A stretch of 64,000 nucleotides of DNA from Roridomyces roridus. Lineage: Eukaryota > Basidiomycota > Agaricomycetes > Agaricales > Mycenaceae. The translations under genes and the position numbers were made by a program. This document shows, piece after piece, positions 35,062 through 46,634 of this stretch (positions within the stretch are counted from its first letter, which is position 1; every line of letters starts with the position of its first letter). The notes under the pieces were generated by a model that was not told the origin of the DNA, searched no databases, and saw nothing but the letters and a program-made list of their open reading frames with translations. The stretch covers positions 62,001 through 126,000 of the forward strand of contig JARKIF010000083.1 of the NCBI GenBank assembly GCA_029378245.1. Direction: 5' to 3'.

Positions 35062-35068
35062 TTTTGTA
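35062..35068 (-). promoter_or_regulatory. Altered TATA element of M copy 1
   Basis: On the minus strand the element reads TACAAAA, about 50 nt upstream of the ATG at 35014; copies 2 and 3 have TATAAAA at the same place. Confidence 0.45.
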
Positions 35069-35465
35069 CCAAACAGCCGCGTTCCGTCACAGGCAGCGCG
35101 TCTTCAACGCACGCGATCGGGAATGGAGAGTCCCTTTTCGGAAATTTTCAATCGTCGACCTTGCCGCTGGGAAATTTGTCTCTGGCTGGCATAGTTTCTT
35201 GAACCGTTTGTTTTCTTGATACGATCCCCAATTCTCTCGTACTGGGCTGGACTGCAGCAAGGGTATGAAAATTGGTCTCATGAACGCCTTTGACCTGCAC
35301 AGTCCTTCCTTCCTATCAACTGAGGCGTGTCCCGGTCGTTGAACGAAAGCAGTGTGTGACTTGGTGTGGTTTTCGAGGCTGCACTCGGTTGGAGGTAGAC
35401 GAAAGAAGAGAGAGCGCTCGAGTCCGTGATCCGAAACGACTTGCTCCTTTCTCCAACAAACAATC

Positions 35466-36590
35466 ATGTGCACACCCATGGATCCTGGCCCTTCTGCTAG
35501 ACGACAACGCTCAGACAGCGGAGAGATAGTAGTACGCTCTTCCGAAATCTGGCATTCCGACGGGAGTGTAGTGCTGCAAGCTGGCTGCACACAGTTCCGT
35601 GTACATTGGAGCGTCCTCTCTCTCCATTCCTCTTTCTTTCGAGACCTTCAAGGGCTTCCGCAACCTCCGGATGAGCCCCAGGTTGAGGGATGCCCTCTAA
35701 TACAGCTCTCGGACTCGTCGGAAGACTTAGAAACCGTTCTCAAATCACTCTATGACCCGTCAGTCTTCATTCATCTATTGAGCCACTGTTAACCATTTCC
35801 ATAGGCTATTCTTCCTTCAACCAAGTCTTCCGCTCTCTGTAATTGCCAGACACATTCGGCTGGGCCGAAAATACGACTTGAAGAATATCTTGGCAGCTGT
35901 AGTGGAACGTCTTACATATGAAAATCCCTCGACCTTGGAAGAATACGACCGCCTTATAGGTCCTTCAGGAGGCTACTTTCCCACCAAATTTGAGTTCTAC
36001 AGAGGCGCTTTCCTGGATGTCTTGACTCTAGCAAGGGAAAACAATTTATTCGGAGTCCTTCCTTGTGCATATTGGCGAGCAACTTTCTACACCCAGGTCT
36101 GCCGTCCGAGTGCTATGGCTCCTAGTCTCTGTTTGATTGACCATTTTGCAAGGCTGAACTTTTTGACGGTGTCCAGCGTCCAGACGGAACTCTTGCCACT
36201 CTGTCACCCGCCGATATACGCCTGTGCATCTTGGCACGAATCCAGATGCAGAAAAATCAATGGGATGAGGGGCATTCGTGCGGGTGGTTGTGGACCGGCG
36301 GTTCTGAGCGGTGCAAGCACAATGACTCGTGCGGCAAATCGAGGACGCGGCTTTCCCAAGAACTCGTGTTGAAGGGGGAAGTCAGAGTATTTCCCCAGAT
36401 TGATTGGATGCTGGAGCGATCCAAAGTCTGTGACGCTTGCAAGGAGGATGGTAGAATTAAACTCGCTGAAGGACGTCGGAAGATGTGGGAATTACTGCCC
36501 AGTTTCTTTGAGCTTCCGCCTTGGGCAGAGCTGAAAATGAATTGTAGATGTAGCTGCAGTCAGTGTCTTTCCTTGGCTGGATCACCCTGA
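35466..36590 (+). CDS. BTB/POZ domain protein
   Basis: Basidiomycete BTB-domain protein, a family that forms dimers and often serves as adaptor for cullin-3 ligases or transcription. BTB features: EIWHSDGSVVLQAGCTQFRVHWSVLSLHSSFFRDL, an insert ending GCPLIQLSDSSEDLETVLKSLYDP, then after a 46-nt intron LFFLQPSLPLSVIARHIRLGRKYDLKNI. Downstream is a helical region with DIRLCILARIQ and a Cys-rich stretch (CGWLW, CKHNDSCG, CDACKEDGR), possibly metal binding, and LLPSFFELPPWAELK near the end. Three exons, about 330 residues. ATG 35466 or 35475. It lies inside the M1-N1 interval of the triplicated block, where copies 2 and 3 have other content. Confidence 0.8.
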
Positions 36591-36821
36591 TGGATACTTA
36601 CGAATTCTCAGCAAGACGATGTAATGCACACATCCAAAAACAAATACATACGCATACCGTGACGTTGATTCAAAGCGTAAGAGAGAAATCTACAGCCGTT
36701 AGGCAATCTTCATCGGCCCGACCTTCTTCGACCCCTCCAACATAGGTCAAGTCCGCGAAATGCAGCTCTGTTCCGGAAAGACTCCGCAGCTACCGATACA
36801 AGAGTAACGACTAGAGGACGG

Positions 36822-37620
36822 TCTCTACACTACCCCGGACCCGAGAGTACCTGCTGAATGGGCGTCAGTAATGAATCATTACTGAGTGGGTCAAGGCACG
36901 AGAGAACTCGGGTGGTTGGTAAAACACGTCGTGCAACGATGGGGCCTCCTCCCAGAGTGCCCGTACGTGCGGATGAGGAAGGGCATGAGGCGACGGAGGT
37001 AGGTGATAACTCTTTTTCTCTCTTTTCTTTTTGATCAATACCCCCAGGACGAAGCAGCAGGTACACATTGACGATTCGGGAGTGTACAAAGACACATGCC
37101 AAGAAGGCAAAGCCCTAAGTCACACACTCGTCTGCAGAGGGGTGCCGTGTGGCCCTCGCCGAGCGGTCCTGCAAAGGAACGTGCTGCACTGCGCCAGTCC
37201 GGGGGGGTAGACCGTAAGAGGTAGGAGCCGACGAGGGAGCGCACGCATGGAATACATTGCCCGTTAGGCAGTGGCCCCACAACACTTTGCCTATAGAAGT
37301 TATAGGCAGAGAACCGTCGACATGCGCGCGCTGGGGCACCCCCGTCGAACTGTCCGTCGCCGACCGTTCATGGTTTTGTATGGGCCACTCGAGACTCTCC
37401 TCGCTCGCGCCAGAGACAAAAGAGAAGGATGATGATAGAAGCTAACCCACCTCGACGACCAGCTTGGTGAGGGCTTGCTTGGGTTGAGGCACGATGTGGG
37501 TCAGCGAGAGTGCATGTGGGTCGGGGTAGAAGGAATGGAAAGATGCTGGTAGGAGAGAAAGAGGCGTGGTGGGTCCCATCAGCGCCCGTAAGTCTTAAAT
37601 GGGTCCGCGTTGTGTGGTTG
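36822..37620 (-). repeat. N block copy 1, with probable conserved exons
   Basis: This ~0.8-kb block recurs at 43830-44640 and 60940-61750. On the minus strand ATG 37579 opens MGPTTPLSLLPASFHSFYPD...LTKLVVE (to 37451), a GT donor follows, and a second exon encodes ESLEWPIQNHERSATDSSTG... and GKVLWGHCLTGNVFHA. A further open segment (ALWEEAPSLHDVFYQ...ALTHSVMIHY) ends at a stop in the conserved palindrome. All three pieces are open in this copy, so it may be the source gene. The exons between are not resolved. No protein family recognised. Confidence 0.5.
36865..36885. repeat. Perfect 21-bp palindrome in N block 1
   Basis: Arms TCAGTAATGA and TCATTACTGA around a central A. The same palindrome is at 43876-43896, and with central T at 60993-61013. 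Confidence 0.85.
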
Positions 37621-37941
37621 TGTTTGTACCCGATCGCGTTTCGAACGCCTCTTTCGCGATGTCCTCAAGTCCTCCATCAATGCGCGTCATAAGCATGTCC
37701 AGTTCCTTGCTGTTCACAATCGGGACCTTTTCCGGAGTCTTATTTCCAACGACAATACAAGACTTCATTCGGGCAGATAATTGGTTGCATGTCTACAAGG
37801 TACAATTATGGTACAACTATCTACACGAAGACAAAAAAGAGCGGGGTATTTATCGTCCGAGATTAACGAGCGGTGTGTGTATGGTATGTGCAAGGTGAGC
37901 CCGTGCACGCACGGGCTCGGTCGAAAGAAACAAAGAACGAA

Positions 37942-38583
37942 TCAGAAACCACCCAGGCAGCCATCACCCTCCCCGGGGTCACGAAAACTGACGATCTGAA
38001 CAGATCGTCGAGAACGTCGCGGCCCCGGACGAGGCCTCTGCGGCCGCTTCATGCCAATGGTCTCTGGCGAAGGCGGACACATCGGACTGGGAGGGTATGG
38101 CAAGAAAGACAAGGCATGATTGAATTCCGACTGCGAATGCGTCGACGGGATCGGCGTGGGATAGTATGGCGTGCCCATGGCGGGCATTCGTATCGCCACA
38201 GGCGGCTCGGCAGCGCTCAGCGGTGGAGAGGCGCACTCGTCCGACGCGTCATCCGTCTCGGATGTGTCCGGGAGGAGACCGGGGACGGCCGTCCGGGGCA
38301 TGGGCTCTGCCTCGCACGCCTCATAGGCACGGGGGTGGAAGTAGCTTCCCTTGGGAGCTGTCGGGCGGTAAACTCGGCCCCCGCGCTCAGGCAATGCGCA
38401 AGAGTTGGGCGAAACAACGATAGGAGCGCGGTCGTACGACCCTGGAGAGTGTGTGTTCCCGGTGAAAGTGAGTGGCGTGGATGGAAAGTGTACGTGGGGC
38501 GTGAAGAACACTCTCCCTGCAAAGGGTAAAGCAGGTGGGCAGTCTAGATCGAGGGGGAGAGCCTTCAGGATAGGTCGCGGCAT
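37942..38583 (-). CDS. Conserved fungal protein of unknown function
   Basis: Single exon. From MPRPILKALPLDLDCPPALPF it has a dense conserved-looking N-terminal block (VFFTPHVHFPSTPLTFTGN, YDRAPIVVSPNSCALPERGGRVY), then a Pro/Ser-rich variable part and a basic stretch (RPRPGPRRSRRSVQIVSF). About 213 residues. No membrane segment or catalytic motif is visible. The upstream in-frame Met at 38637 is possible, but the MPRPILK start fits the conserved block. Function not known. Confidence 0.65.
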   Translation of the reverse strand: MPRPILKALPLDLDCPPALPFAGRVFFTPHVHFPSTPLTFTGNTHSPGSYDRAPIVVSPNSCALPERGGRVYRPTAPKGSYFHPRAYEACEAEPMPRTAVPGLLPDTSETDDASDECASPPLSAAEPPVAIRMPAMGTPYYPTPIPSTHSQSEFNHALSFLPYPPSPMCPPSPETIGMKRPQRPRPGPRRSRRSVQIVSFRDPGEGDGCLGGF

Positions 38584-39897
38584 GGCAATGAGTGGTCGGT
38601 GTACCCAACGAGTAGCTGGAACAAGACGGTGGGACAAGTTGGCAGGTTGGGCTTAAAACATGGGATATTGCGTCATGTCCCTGCCGAAATCCGTCCTGCA
38701 CCGGTGAAGACCGCGTTGGGGCGTTCGAGTAAGTGGTAAGTAGATGATTATAACGTCGGGTGAGGGAGCCAATGAAAGAGGTTGCTATGCTGACTGCAGT
38801 GGAGCATCGCAGAGATAGGGAGGTCGGATGGATTTTCCGGAAAGCGGTGCGACTGCCATATATGGTGACGCGTGAGACTCGTGACGTCTGCGACCTTGAC
38901 CGGATTGGAGCCACAATTGTCAAGGTCAAGAGACGACAACAGGGATGGCAAAGAATGGTTTGATAACACACACCAGGACGTCCACGAGACACTATCGCAC
39001 TCGGATCCATCACAAGAATCGCCTCCCTTTGGTCGTCGAGTCGAAAGTGGAGCCGCGATAGAAGACGGGGTTTCTCGGGAGGCCGTTACAAACTATGCTG
39101 CTCAAGATAGAATGCTACAGTAGCAGCGCTGAAGACACGAACGTGGTGGAGCGTTTCGGCACACGGAGGCCCTTGCCCAAGCGGCGAACTGTATCCATGG
39201 AGTTCTGGAAGTTCTGGACCAGGTCGAATTGTACCGGTGACTGTCCGTGGAGCTGTGGCACCGGTGGGTGAGTTTGCCAGAGTTGTGCTCGAAGTCGTAA
39301 ACAGCCATTCATCTCTCTTTCTGTGAGAGTTGCAGCCAGGATGGTTGTAACGCCTTTGAGTTGAGCCCATACGAACTTGAGTTGAACTAACCCGCAAGCC
39401 AAGGGACCGTTTTAGCCGTGACCAACTCGAACTCTGGAGGGTGTACGTAGAGTCACAGCGGGCGAGAACCTGCTCATGTAGTTAGCAGCCCGAACACGAC
39501 CCCAATATGGACAACGTACCAAAAGCGAGCCCTCGAGACGAACTTTTTTCAAGTATAAGTACCTCCGCCTAGAGACCGCGTCATCCCAGCGTCATCACAG
39601 TCGGTCGACGCGTCCTTGGACAATGCAGACAGCCTGAGCCTCGCGACCTATGTTCAGCACGAGTACATCGTTCAGCTGACCTGCTGGTAGCGCCCGTCCG
39701 TCGACAAACGAGGTTCAAACTTTTTTTTTTGGCAAGTTCTTTCTTCCGGGCGCGCCCAAGATAAACTCCCCGATATCGACTCTCCTTGACGCGTTGTTAG
39801 GTCTGGTGCAGCCAGTATGCGAGTCCCAAGGAATTAGAATGATAATTGGATAAAGTTGACTGAGCGCGACATCGACGTATCAAGACGAGGAGATCAC
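38584..39897. other. Intergenic region without a supported gene
   Basis: About 1.3 kb. Overlapping open frames on both strands near 39086-39402 and 38748-39013 lack recognisable features. A poly-T run is at about 39720-39730. Confidence 0.5.
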
Positions 39898-40381
39898 GGT
39901 CATGTGACAGGCAACTCGGGTCGCGTTGGCGTATGTTGGCGTGTGTGATAGCACTCGTGTCCAGGACTTGCCAATTCAAAGACAGGGAAGGTAACGTTGA
40001 GAGACATGTGATTATTCAGGAATACAGGAAAGTTGGGACAAAAACCGGGCACCACCGACGCTACCACACCAAAAAGAGAGGAAACTAAAAAGATCCCGAC
40101 AACAAAACACCCCTCGATCGCGATGCGTCCATCCTCGAGGTCCGTGTTGTAAAGGTGCTGTCGGAAGAAAGAAGAAAGAAAGCCAGTGTCGAAGGCGGGT
40201 CGATGCGGGGGCGCCAGAGTGTCAGGGAGAGGGTGGGACCTCAGGCAAGAGAAGCAGCTCAAGCCGTCGTCCGGTCTCCGGACCAATGACTAGACATCTT
40301 CGTCAACGACAACTGGATGCGACGAGTCGGGAAGAGAAGAAGAGAGTCGAAAGAGCAGTGGTGGTGGTGGTGGATTCGTGT
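39898..40381. repeat. Conserved 3' flank of M copy 2
   Basis: Matches 33402-33745 and, over a longer stretch that includes a GTCATGTGA(C/T)AGG start and a GAGAGACA element, 58303-58770. Contains the same minus-strand open frame and (GGT)n tract. Confidence 0.8.
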
Positions 40382-41664
40382 TCATGCCAGCTTCTTCTTG
40401 CCGCGCTTGTAGCGCTCCTTTGCTCGACGTACGCGATAAGCAGGCGGCGGGAAGATAATCCGTAGAACAGGCCAGACACCGGGAATCTGTGAGATGATGA
40501 GCGACAAAGAGGAGATGGAACGGGAATGAACGTACGTTGCGGGCCATGAGATCAATCATGGTTCCGTTGAGGAAGGGACCATAGACGATGTCGACCCAAG
40601 GAACGTCGAAGGGGAGCACAAGAACCTACACAGACTGATCAGAAGAGGAAAGAACGGGAGAGTAGAGGACGCACCGTCGGAAGTGCGAGGAGGAACGCAT
40701 CCAAGACCTTGTCGTACCACGAGCGACTCGCTGCTTCACGGGCTTGTCGTGCCTTGAGCCGCTGCCGCTTGAAGAGTTTCTTTTTGCGAGCGTAGGGCGC
40801 AGGTGTAGGGGAGACAATTCGGCGAAGCGAGTGGGGAAGGGCGAGGATGAATAACGAGGCCAGGGAGCGGTCGAGGGCGACGGCATGGACGACGTCGAGG
40901 AGAGGTAGTATGTTGAGTAGGCTCAAGATCTTGAGAACTAGTGAGATGCTAGAACGTGCAGAGAAGATGACACGTACGATGGGGAGAAGGGAGCTCTGGA
41001 GAAGCAACGATAGAGCCAAGAGCAGCCTGCGAAGAATCTGGCGACGATGAGAACAAAACTGAGAGGGTGGAAGAAGAGGCGTACCGTGGCCAGAGGTACA
41101 ATTGTTGCCAAACCAATACCAGATTGCACCACGGCGAGGAGATATTGCGGCTTGCCGAGCAGTATACTGTCGAATGCGAGAAGCCCTGCTAGGACTACGA
41201 ACGATGCCAGCAGCTTGATCCAAACGACGCCCGTCTTGTGCTTGAGTAGCCGCGCGAGTGCCACGGTAGCGGTGAACACGCCTTCAACCTCCTCGAGGCT
41301 GGCGAGGTCGAAACCAGCAATGTTGGGACTGGCGAGGTGGCTGCTGGCGAGCTTGGGATTGGTAGGCTCGGTATGGGCGAGTTTGGCACTGGCGAGGTCG
41401 AAGCTGACCGAAGGGAGGACTTGGATCTGGGCGAGAACAGGAACGACGTCGAGAGGGCCCTGGGCGAGTACGATGGAGCCGTTGGTGAAGGCGTTGGCGG
41501 GGCTGAAGGGCAGCACGTCGGGCTCGTAGTCGTCCCACCAGCAGACGGGGTGCCGAGGGACCACAGGCACGACTTCGGGAGGCTGGAGGGTTCTCGGAGT
41601 GTGGACGGAGGAGAGGAGGGAGAAGGCGGAAAAAGGCGAGGATGGAGGCTTTGCGGAAGAACAT
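40382..41664 (-). pseudogene. M protein copy 2, frameshifted in the signal peptide
   Basis: Same exon layout and C-terminus (...RAKERYKRGKKKLA) as copies 1 and 3. The conserved ATG at 41664 reads MFFRKASILAFFRLL, but one extra T in a T-run (41632-41636) shifts it out of the frame that encodes SSVHTPRTLQ and the rest. The main frame is open further upstream to an ATG at 41714 (MEAIRLS...), so an alternative start without the normal signal peptide is possible. The TATA element (41714-41720) would overlap that alternative ATG, making it a poor start. Most likely a recent pseudogene, or a sequencing error in the T-run. Confidence 0.55.
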
Positions 41665-41713
41665 TGTCGTTGTGTATAAGATGAGGAAAACACACTCAAA
41701 CGAATGGCCTCCA

Positions 41714-41720
41714 TTTTATA
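41714..41720 (-). promoter_or_regulatory. TATA box of M copy 2
   Basis: TATAAAA on the minus strand, 50 nt upstream of the conserved ATG at 41664; conserved at 60093-60099 in copy 3. Confidence 0.5.
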
Positions 41721-42372
41721 CCAAACAGGCGCGTTCCGTCACAGGCAGCGCGTCTTCAACAAATGCGATCGGGGAATGGAGAGTCCATTTTCGGATATTT
41801 TGACGGCTGGACCTCGTCTCCCGAGAACCCCTTGCATATATTATGCGTGCCCCTGGGTACTTGGTGCAATTTCTCGCACGAGTCCTTCATTCGACACGAA
41901 AGAGGGTACCACTGAGAGGAGGCCGAGCCGCCGAGTAGGAATGAAAAAATGGGTCCAATATTTGGACATTGTTCGTTCAATCTGAAAAAGAGGAGGGATG
42001 CCTGAATAATTTGGTGTGGTCTAGGGCTCGAGTCGTCGACGCTGCATGGAAGTTGAGAGCAAAGTGAAAAGTGCAGAATGTGATCCGAGCCAAACTCTTC
42101 CGATGCGTTCACCAAGCGTTCACGGTTACCCTTCCTTCGCGTCCAGAAATTCAGCTTACAACGCAAATCCTCTTCCTTGCCCTTTCACTTCTTGAAAGCA
42201 TGTTGCCAGTGGCACCACCAGGAGGCCACTCCCACTCTCTGACTCGGTCGACGATGGATATCGTCCACAGCGGACTCTCTCGATGAGCTCTTGGGTCGTA
42301 CGGCACTTTTCTCAAAAATAGAGAAGAAGACGTCAAGAAGACCCACACTCCCGGCTCCCGCTCCTCTGCACC

Positions 42373-43706
42373 ATGGATGCCACCCTGGCCCAGCGTATCA
42401 AGGTAACTAACTATTCGACCTGCTGCTTCAGCTTCACATGGAGGTTGCTCCAGGCCCTTGCGAATGTCTTCTCATGGAGATGGCTTCTCAACCAGCGAAC
42501 ACCAATCAAGCTGGAAGAAGCTGGCCTTGACGGTCAGACCGTCGTCGTTATAGGAGGGAATGTAAGTCAACTTGACCAAGCTCGGGCTCAAAGTGCTTGA
42601 TATTTCCTCAGAAGGGCATCGAACTCGAGGCAGCCAAACATTTCGCGTGTATGAATGTCGGACGTCTCATTCTTGCCTGCGCGGATGTCTCTGCAGGGGA
42701 AATGGCTGTGCGCACAATACGGGAATCGCCTGGATGCAACTCCAACTCGATTGTCTGCTGGCCGCTCGATCTTTCTTCATTCGAGTCCGTCTGTGCTTTT
42801 GCGACACGATTCAGAGAAGAACGACGACCACTGAACGTCTTGGTGTGCAACGCGGGTTGTATCTCCTGCTCTTACTCCCAGACACCAGATGGATGGGAAA
42901 AAATGTGGGTGTCGGACAGCATCCAGGTTTTATGAATTGATGTTTGACCCAGGCTTCAAGCGAATTATCTTTCCAATGCCCTTCTCGTCATGCTTCTTGT
43001 TCCGGCTTTTGCGGGGGTTGCTCAAGAATCTCGGATTATCATGCTGACGAGCGACTCGCATGCCTTTATCCGACGCGTTGAAGAGGACGACAAAGTGGGC
43101 CTTCTTCGGACACTTAACAACCCAGTGTTTTGCAAACGGTACTTGGCTGTCAGCTATCTTCATCTTTTCATCCTCACATCGATTTCAGGAGCATCGGGAC
43201 GAGGTATTTCCTCACGCAACGTACGGAACTACAATGATTCTATACATCTTCTCGTTAACATGCCTATCTCAAGTATTCATTATCCTCTTTACTCGAGAAC
43301 TCGCGCGTCGGCGAGTATCTGCCGCCCCAATCGCCATAGCCGTGAACCCCGGCTATTGCACCACCAATCTGGACTCTGAATTCAAAGCAAAACCAATTCA
43401 GCGATACATGACAAGAACAGCGGATTATCTCATTGCACGTACTGCCGAAATGGGCAGCCGCACCATTATCCATGCTGCCGCGAGCTCGGAGCTTCACGAT
43501 GGTGGGTATTTGGCAAATGGGCGATTGGAGCGAGAGAGCGACTTTGCACGGAGCGAGGAAGGCCGAAAACTTCAGGAGCATCTCTGGGTGGGTGTCATGT
43601 CGTCACACCTTTACAATCCTGATCTTAAACTCTGCTGTAGGATGAAACCATGTTTCTCCTATGCCAGTTGGATTCACGGGTCAGGGAGAGTCTGCGAGGT
43701 TTGTAG
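42373..43706 (+). CDS. Short-chain dehydrogenase/reductase with altered catalytic motifs
   Basis: Rossmann-fold SDR of the retinol-dehydrogenase/WWOX-like group. A membrane-anchoring N-terminus (FTWRLLQALANVFSWRWLL) precedes GLDGQTVVVIGGNKGIELEAAKHFA; the usual TGxxxGIG reads GGNKGIE. Further motifs: LDLSSFESVCAFA, PLNVLVCNAG (NAG motif), a strand with Ser (RIIMLTSDSH), then RELARR...AIAVNPGYCTTNL. The YxxxK motif is at the junction before LFIILFTREL: by the best splice model it reads YFLTQ, by read-through YGTTM, so the catalytic Lys is missing either way. About seven exons; the stop is TAG at 43704-43706. Lies inside the M2-N2 interval. Likely a diverged or inactive SDR. Confidence 0.75.
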
Positions 43707-43829
43707 GGTGGTTGTCAGCCGAGTCTTGAAATGCATTTGAAATTTGCTCTTAATTTCCCACCGAGAGGACGACCAACAAATCGGACAAGGGGGAGAAAGA
43801 CTCAATACAAGCGACTGACTACTACAGGA

Positions 43830-44640
43830 CGATCTCTACACTACCCCGGACCGGAGAGTACCTGCTGGATGGGCGTCAGTAATGAATCATTACTGAGTGG
43901 GTTAGGGCAAGAGAAAGCTCGAGTGGTTGTTAAAACACGTCGTGCAACGATGGGGCCACCTACCAGAGTGCCCGTACGTGCGGATGAGGAAGGGCATTGG
44001 GCGACGGACGTCGGTGAGTAGTTTTTTGTTTTTGTTTCTCTTTTGTTTTTTAAATCAATACCCCCAGGACGAAGCAGCAGGTGCACGCTGACGATTCGGG
44101 AGTGTGCAAAGACACATGCCAAAGGCAAAGCCCTAAGTCACACACTCGTCTGCAGAGGGCCGCCGTGTGGCGCCCTCGCCGAGCGGTCCTTTCAAAGGAA
44201 CGTGCTGCACTGCGCCAGTCCGGGGTAGAATGTAAGAGGTAAAAGCCGAAGAGGGAGCGCGCGCATGGAATACATTGCCCGTTAGGCAGTGGCCCCACAA
44301 CACTTTGCCTATAGAAGTTATAGGCAGAGGACCGTCGACATGCGCGCGCTGGGGCACCCCCGTCGAGCTGTCCGTCGCCAACCGTTCATGGTTTGGTATG
44401 GGCCACTCGATACTCTCCTCGCTCGCGCCAGAGACAAAAGAGAATGATGATAGAAGCTACCACCTCGATGACGAGCTTGGTGAGGGCTTGGATGGGTTGA
44501 GGGACAGTATGGGTCAGCGAGAGGGCATGAGGGTCGGATTATGGGGAAGAGGAAGATGGTGGTAGGAGAGAAAGAGGCGTGGTGGGTCCCATCAGCGCTC
44601 GTGAGTCTTAAATGGGTCCGCGTTGTGTGGTGGTGTTTGT
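43830..44640 (-). repeat. N block copy 2, with disrupted exons
   Basis: Matches N copy 1. The first exon (ATG 44592) begins MGPTTPLSLLPPSSSSP and hits TAA where copies 1 and 3 continue to ...DPHALSLTH. The terminal segment (ALW.VAPSLHDVF) also has two in-frame stops. The second exon (EESIEWPIPNHERLATDSS...) remains open. Looks like a decaying copy. Confidence 0.55.
43876..43896. repeat. Perfect 21-bp palindrome in N block 2
   Basis: Identical to 36865-36885. Confidence 0.85.
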
Positions 44641-44874
44641 ACCCGATCGGCGATCGCGTCTTGACGCGTCTCATTCCTTCGCCCAGCTCTCTTGGGAAGA
44701 TAACCAACGAAAATCGTCAAATTCAACCGCAGAAGGATACTTCGGTCTGTCGGACGCAGGGAAATGCATGGAGGATGTGAATCCGGGGAGAGATGAAAGT
44801 GCATAGTGCCATAGACTATAGTCCGAGACTGAAGGTTGTCCCAACCTCCGAGGAGAATTGACTAAGGAGACTAC

Positions 44875-45144
44875 TTAGACAGTACGACAAGTGTGTGGTT
44901 TGAGCGGGAGATCGGTCGTGCCGCCTGCGGGCTCTTTGAATCGGTTTGGCATATTACTCAACTGCTTCGTTGTCATCGACGAGTGTTTAGGCCTGAGGAT
45001 GTCGCTCTTTTGAGGTGGGGTTACAAGTGGTGGCATGAAATGGCGCGTCGGATGGGCTGCTTGCGTTTCTGAGCATCCGCAATTCCATGCTAGGAGGGAG
45101 AGGCCGAAAGCCAAGAAGATGACGAGGCGATCGACCGCTACCAT
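44875..45144 (-). CDS. Possible small secreted protein
   Basis: From ATG 45144: MVAVDRLVIFLAFGLSLLAW followed by NCGCSET, a plausible signal peptide and cleavage zone, then ~65 residues rich in Pro, Thr, Lys and His with a C-terminal Cys. 89 residues, single exon, no family recognised. Small secreted proteins without homologs are common in agaricomycetes, but a chance open frame cannot be excluded. Confidence 0.35.
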   Translation of the reverse strand: MVAVDRLVIFLAFGLSLLAWNCGCSETQAAHPTRHFMPPLVTPPQKSDILRPKHSSMTTKQLSNMPNRFKEPAGGTTDLPLKPHTCRTV

Positions 45145-45683
45145 CGTCAATTTGGTAGGCCCTTTGCCCTTTGAATGTTATGCGTGTCTCTGACAGCAGT
45201 GTAGTCAGCTCGACGTGCCAGTTTCCTGACTTGAAGTGTATCTCTTCGGCGCTACTGAGCGTCTGACGCGATAAACTAGAAACGGAAACGGAAACTTTTG
45301 AAACTGTGATTCCTCTTACGTTTCCATTTACAACCGCTTGTTTTGCATGCGGGTCAGAATGGAATCGACGTCGTTCCGTCGTCCACAGCGTGGGCACGGC
45401 GGGGTGAGCATCTGTGTCACTTCGCCACTTCGCGAGAATGCTTCCGCGATGCCCTCCCGAGGCCTTGCCGACTGAATGGATTGCCCGAGAGACCCCGGAG
45501 TAAAAGAGTGTCGGATTGGGTATTGGAATTTGAATACAGGTACAATAGCGAGCGATAAACCCAGCGCGTCAAGCGTTCGCGAAAATAAAGGCAAGGTACA
45601 GGTACAACGTGTATGCGCGCGCCTTCCTACAGAAAATCTCAGACTTGTTAAACGCAAGACAAGCTTCAAGGTACGCACCTTCT

Positions 45684-45878
45684 CTATGATGTCTGACTGT
45701 ACTGAAGAGTACCATCCTTCTCAACGACCAGCTTCGTACGCGCCTGCAGCCATGGCGGCGACTCGTCCATATTCGCCATCGGGGGTGGGGCCTCCGTTTG
45801 GTGTTTCGCAGCACCCGCCGAGCGCCTCAGGGGCCCGTCTTCCGCGAGCACTTTTGCCTTGCTTGGTATGCAGCCCAT
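45684..45878 (-). CDS. Small protein with N-myristoylation signal
   Basis: 64 residues starting MGCIPSKAKVLAEDG. Gly2, Cys3 and Ser6 with a basic Lys7 form a standard dual myristoyl/palmitoyl membrane-targeting motif. The rest is hydrophilic, ending KDGTLQYSQTS. Single exon; splicing at a weak GTACTC donor near the end could extend it. Probably a peripheral membrane adaptor if expressed; no family recognised. Confidence 0.45.
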   Translation of the reverse strand: MGCIPSKAKVLAEDGPLRRSAGAAKHQTEAPPPMANMDESPPWLQARTKLVVEKDGTLQYSQTS

Positions 45879-46634
45879 AATTACTCAGACTGGAAGAAGG
45901 GTTAGCCAGCCCACGGGGTTGCAATCCATGCAGCGCACCAGCAGCGAAGAATCGGAGGAGGAGGTAGGCGTAGTAGGGATGTGATCGGCTCAAGTGCTTC
46001 CTACCGACTTTTTAGCACATCCGCGACTTGCCCACTCCACGAATGTTGCGATGGCAATTCAAATGCATATGTTTTGATAGATCCTTGCAGAATTTTAGCA
46101 CGACCTGTCGGGAAGCTAAGAAAGTCTCGAGGAGGTCGTCCGATGGTGCATGTTCGAGGACGCCAATGGTGTTCAAGGTTCTCCGAGCTGCCGACGGGCT
46201 TCGCTGAGGCTTGGCTAGGCCCAGAGCTGTCCGAAGCGGGGTCCCTTGAGAGGGATCTGCGTAACGGCCAATAAAGTCCATCAAATGGTCCAGGCCCAGG
46301 GCGAGTCTAGACCTCGATTCTGAAGCGGCGATCCATGATTGGACCAACGCTATTGGACGATCCCTAGGTTGGCGTTGAGCGGAGAGTGCGTTAAGGCCGG
46401 GGAAAAACAAGCAATACAGAGCAAGTGGGATGTTCAAAGGAGGTCGTCAAGGTCAAGTTCCACAAAACTGAACCAGCGCTGTGAACTGAACCGAACAGGA
46501 ACCGAGACAAACTGATGAAACAATCGGGCCAAACTGATTGGACGTGCGTGATCAAGGACACATGGCAGCCAATCATTTGCTTGAAAATAGCGAGATAAAT
46601 TGGAGATAAAAGTAGCACTCTCATCATCCAACTC

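Noticed and set aside
38387..39013. 208-codon minus-strand open frame
   Set aside because: Overlaps the better-supported single-exon gene at 37942-38583 in another frame and lacks recognisable sequence.
46012..46437. 141-codon minus-strand open frame with a hydrophobic N-terminus
   Set aside because: The frame opens with TTG, not ATG; the first true Met is deep inside, and no splice-joined upstream exon was found.
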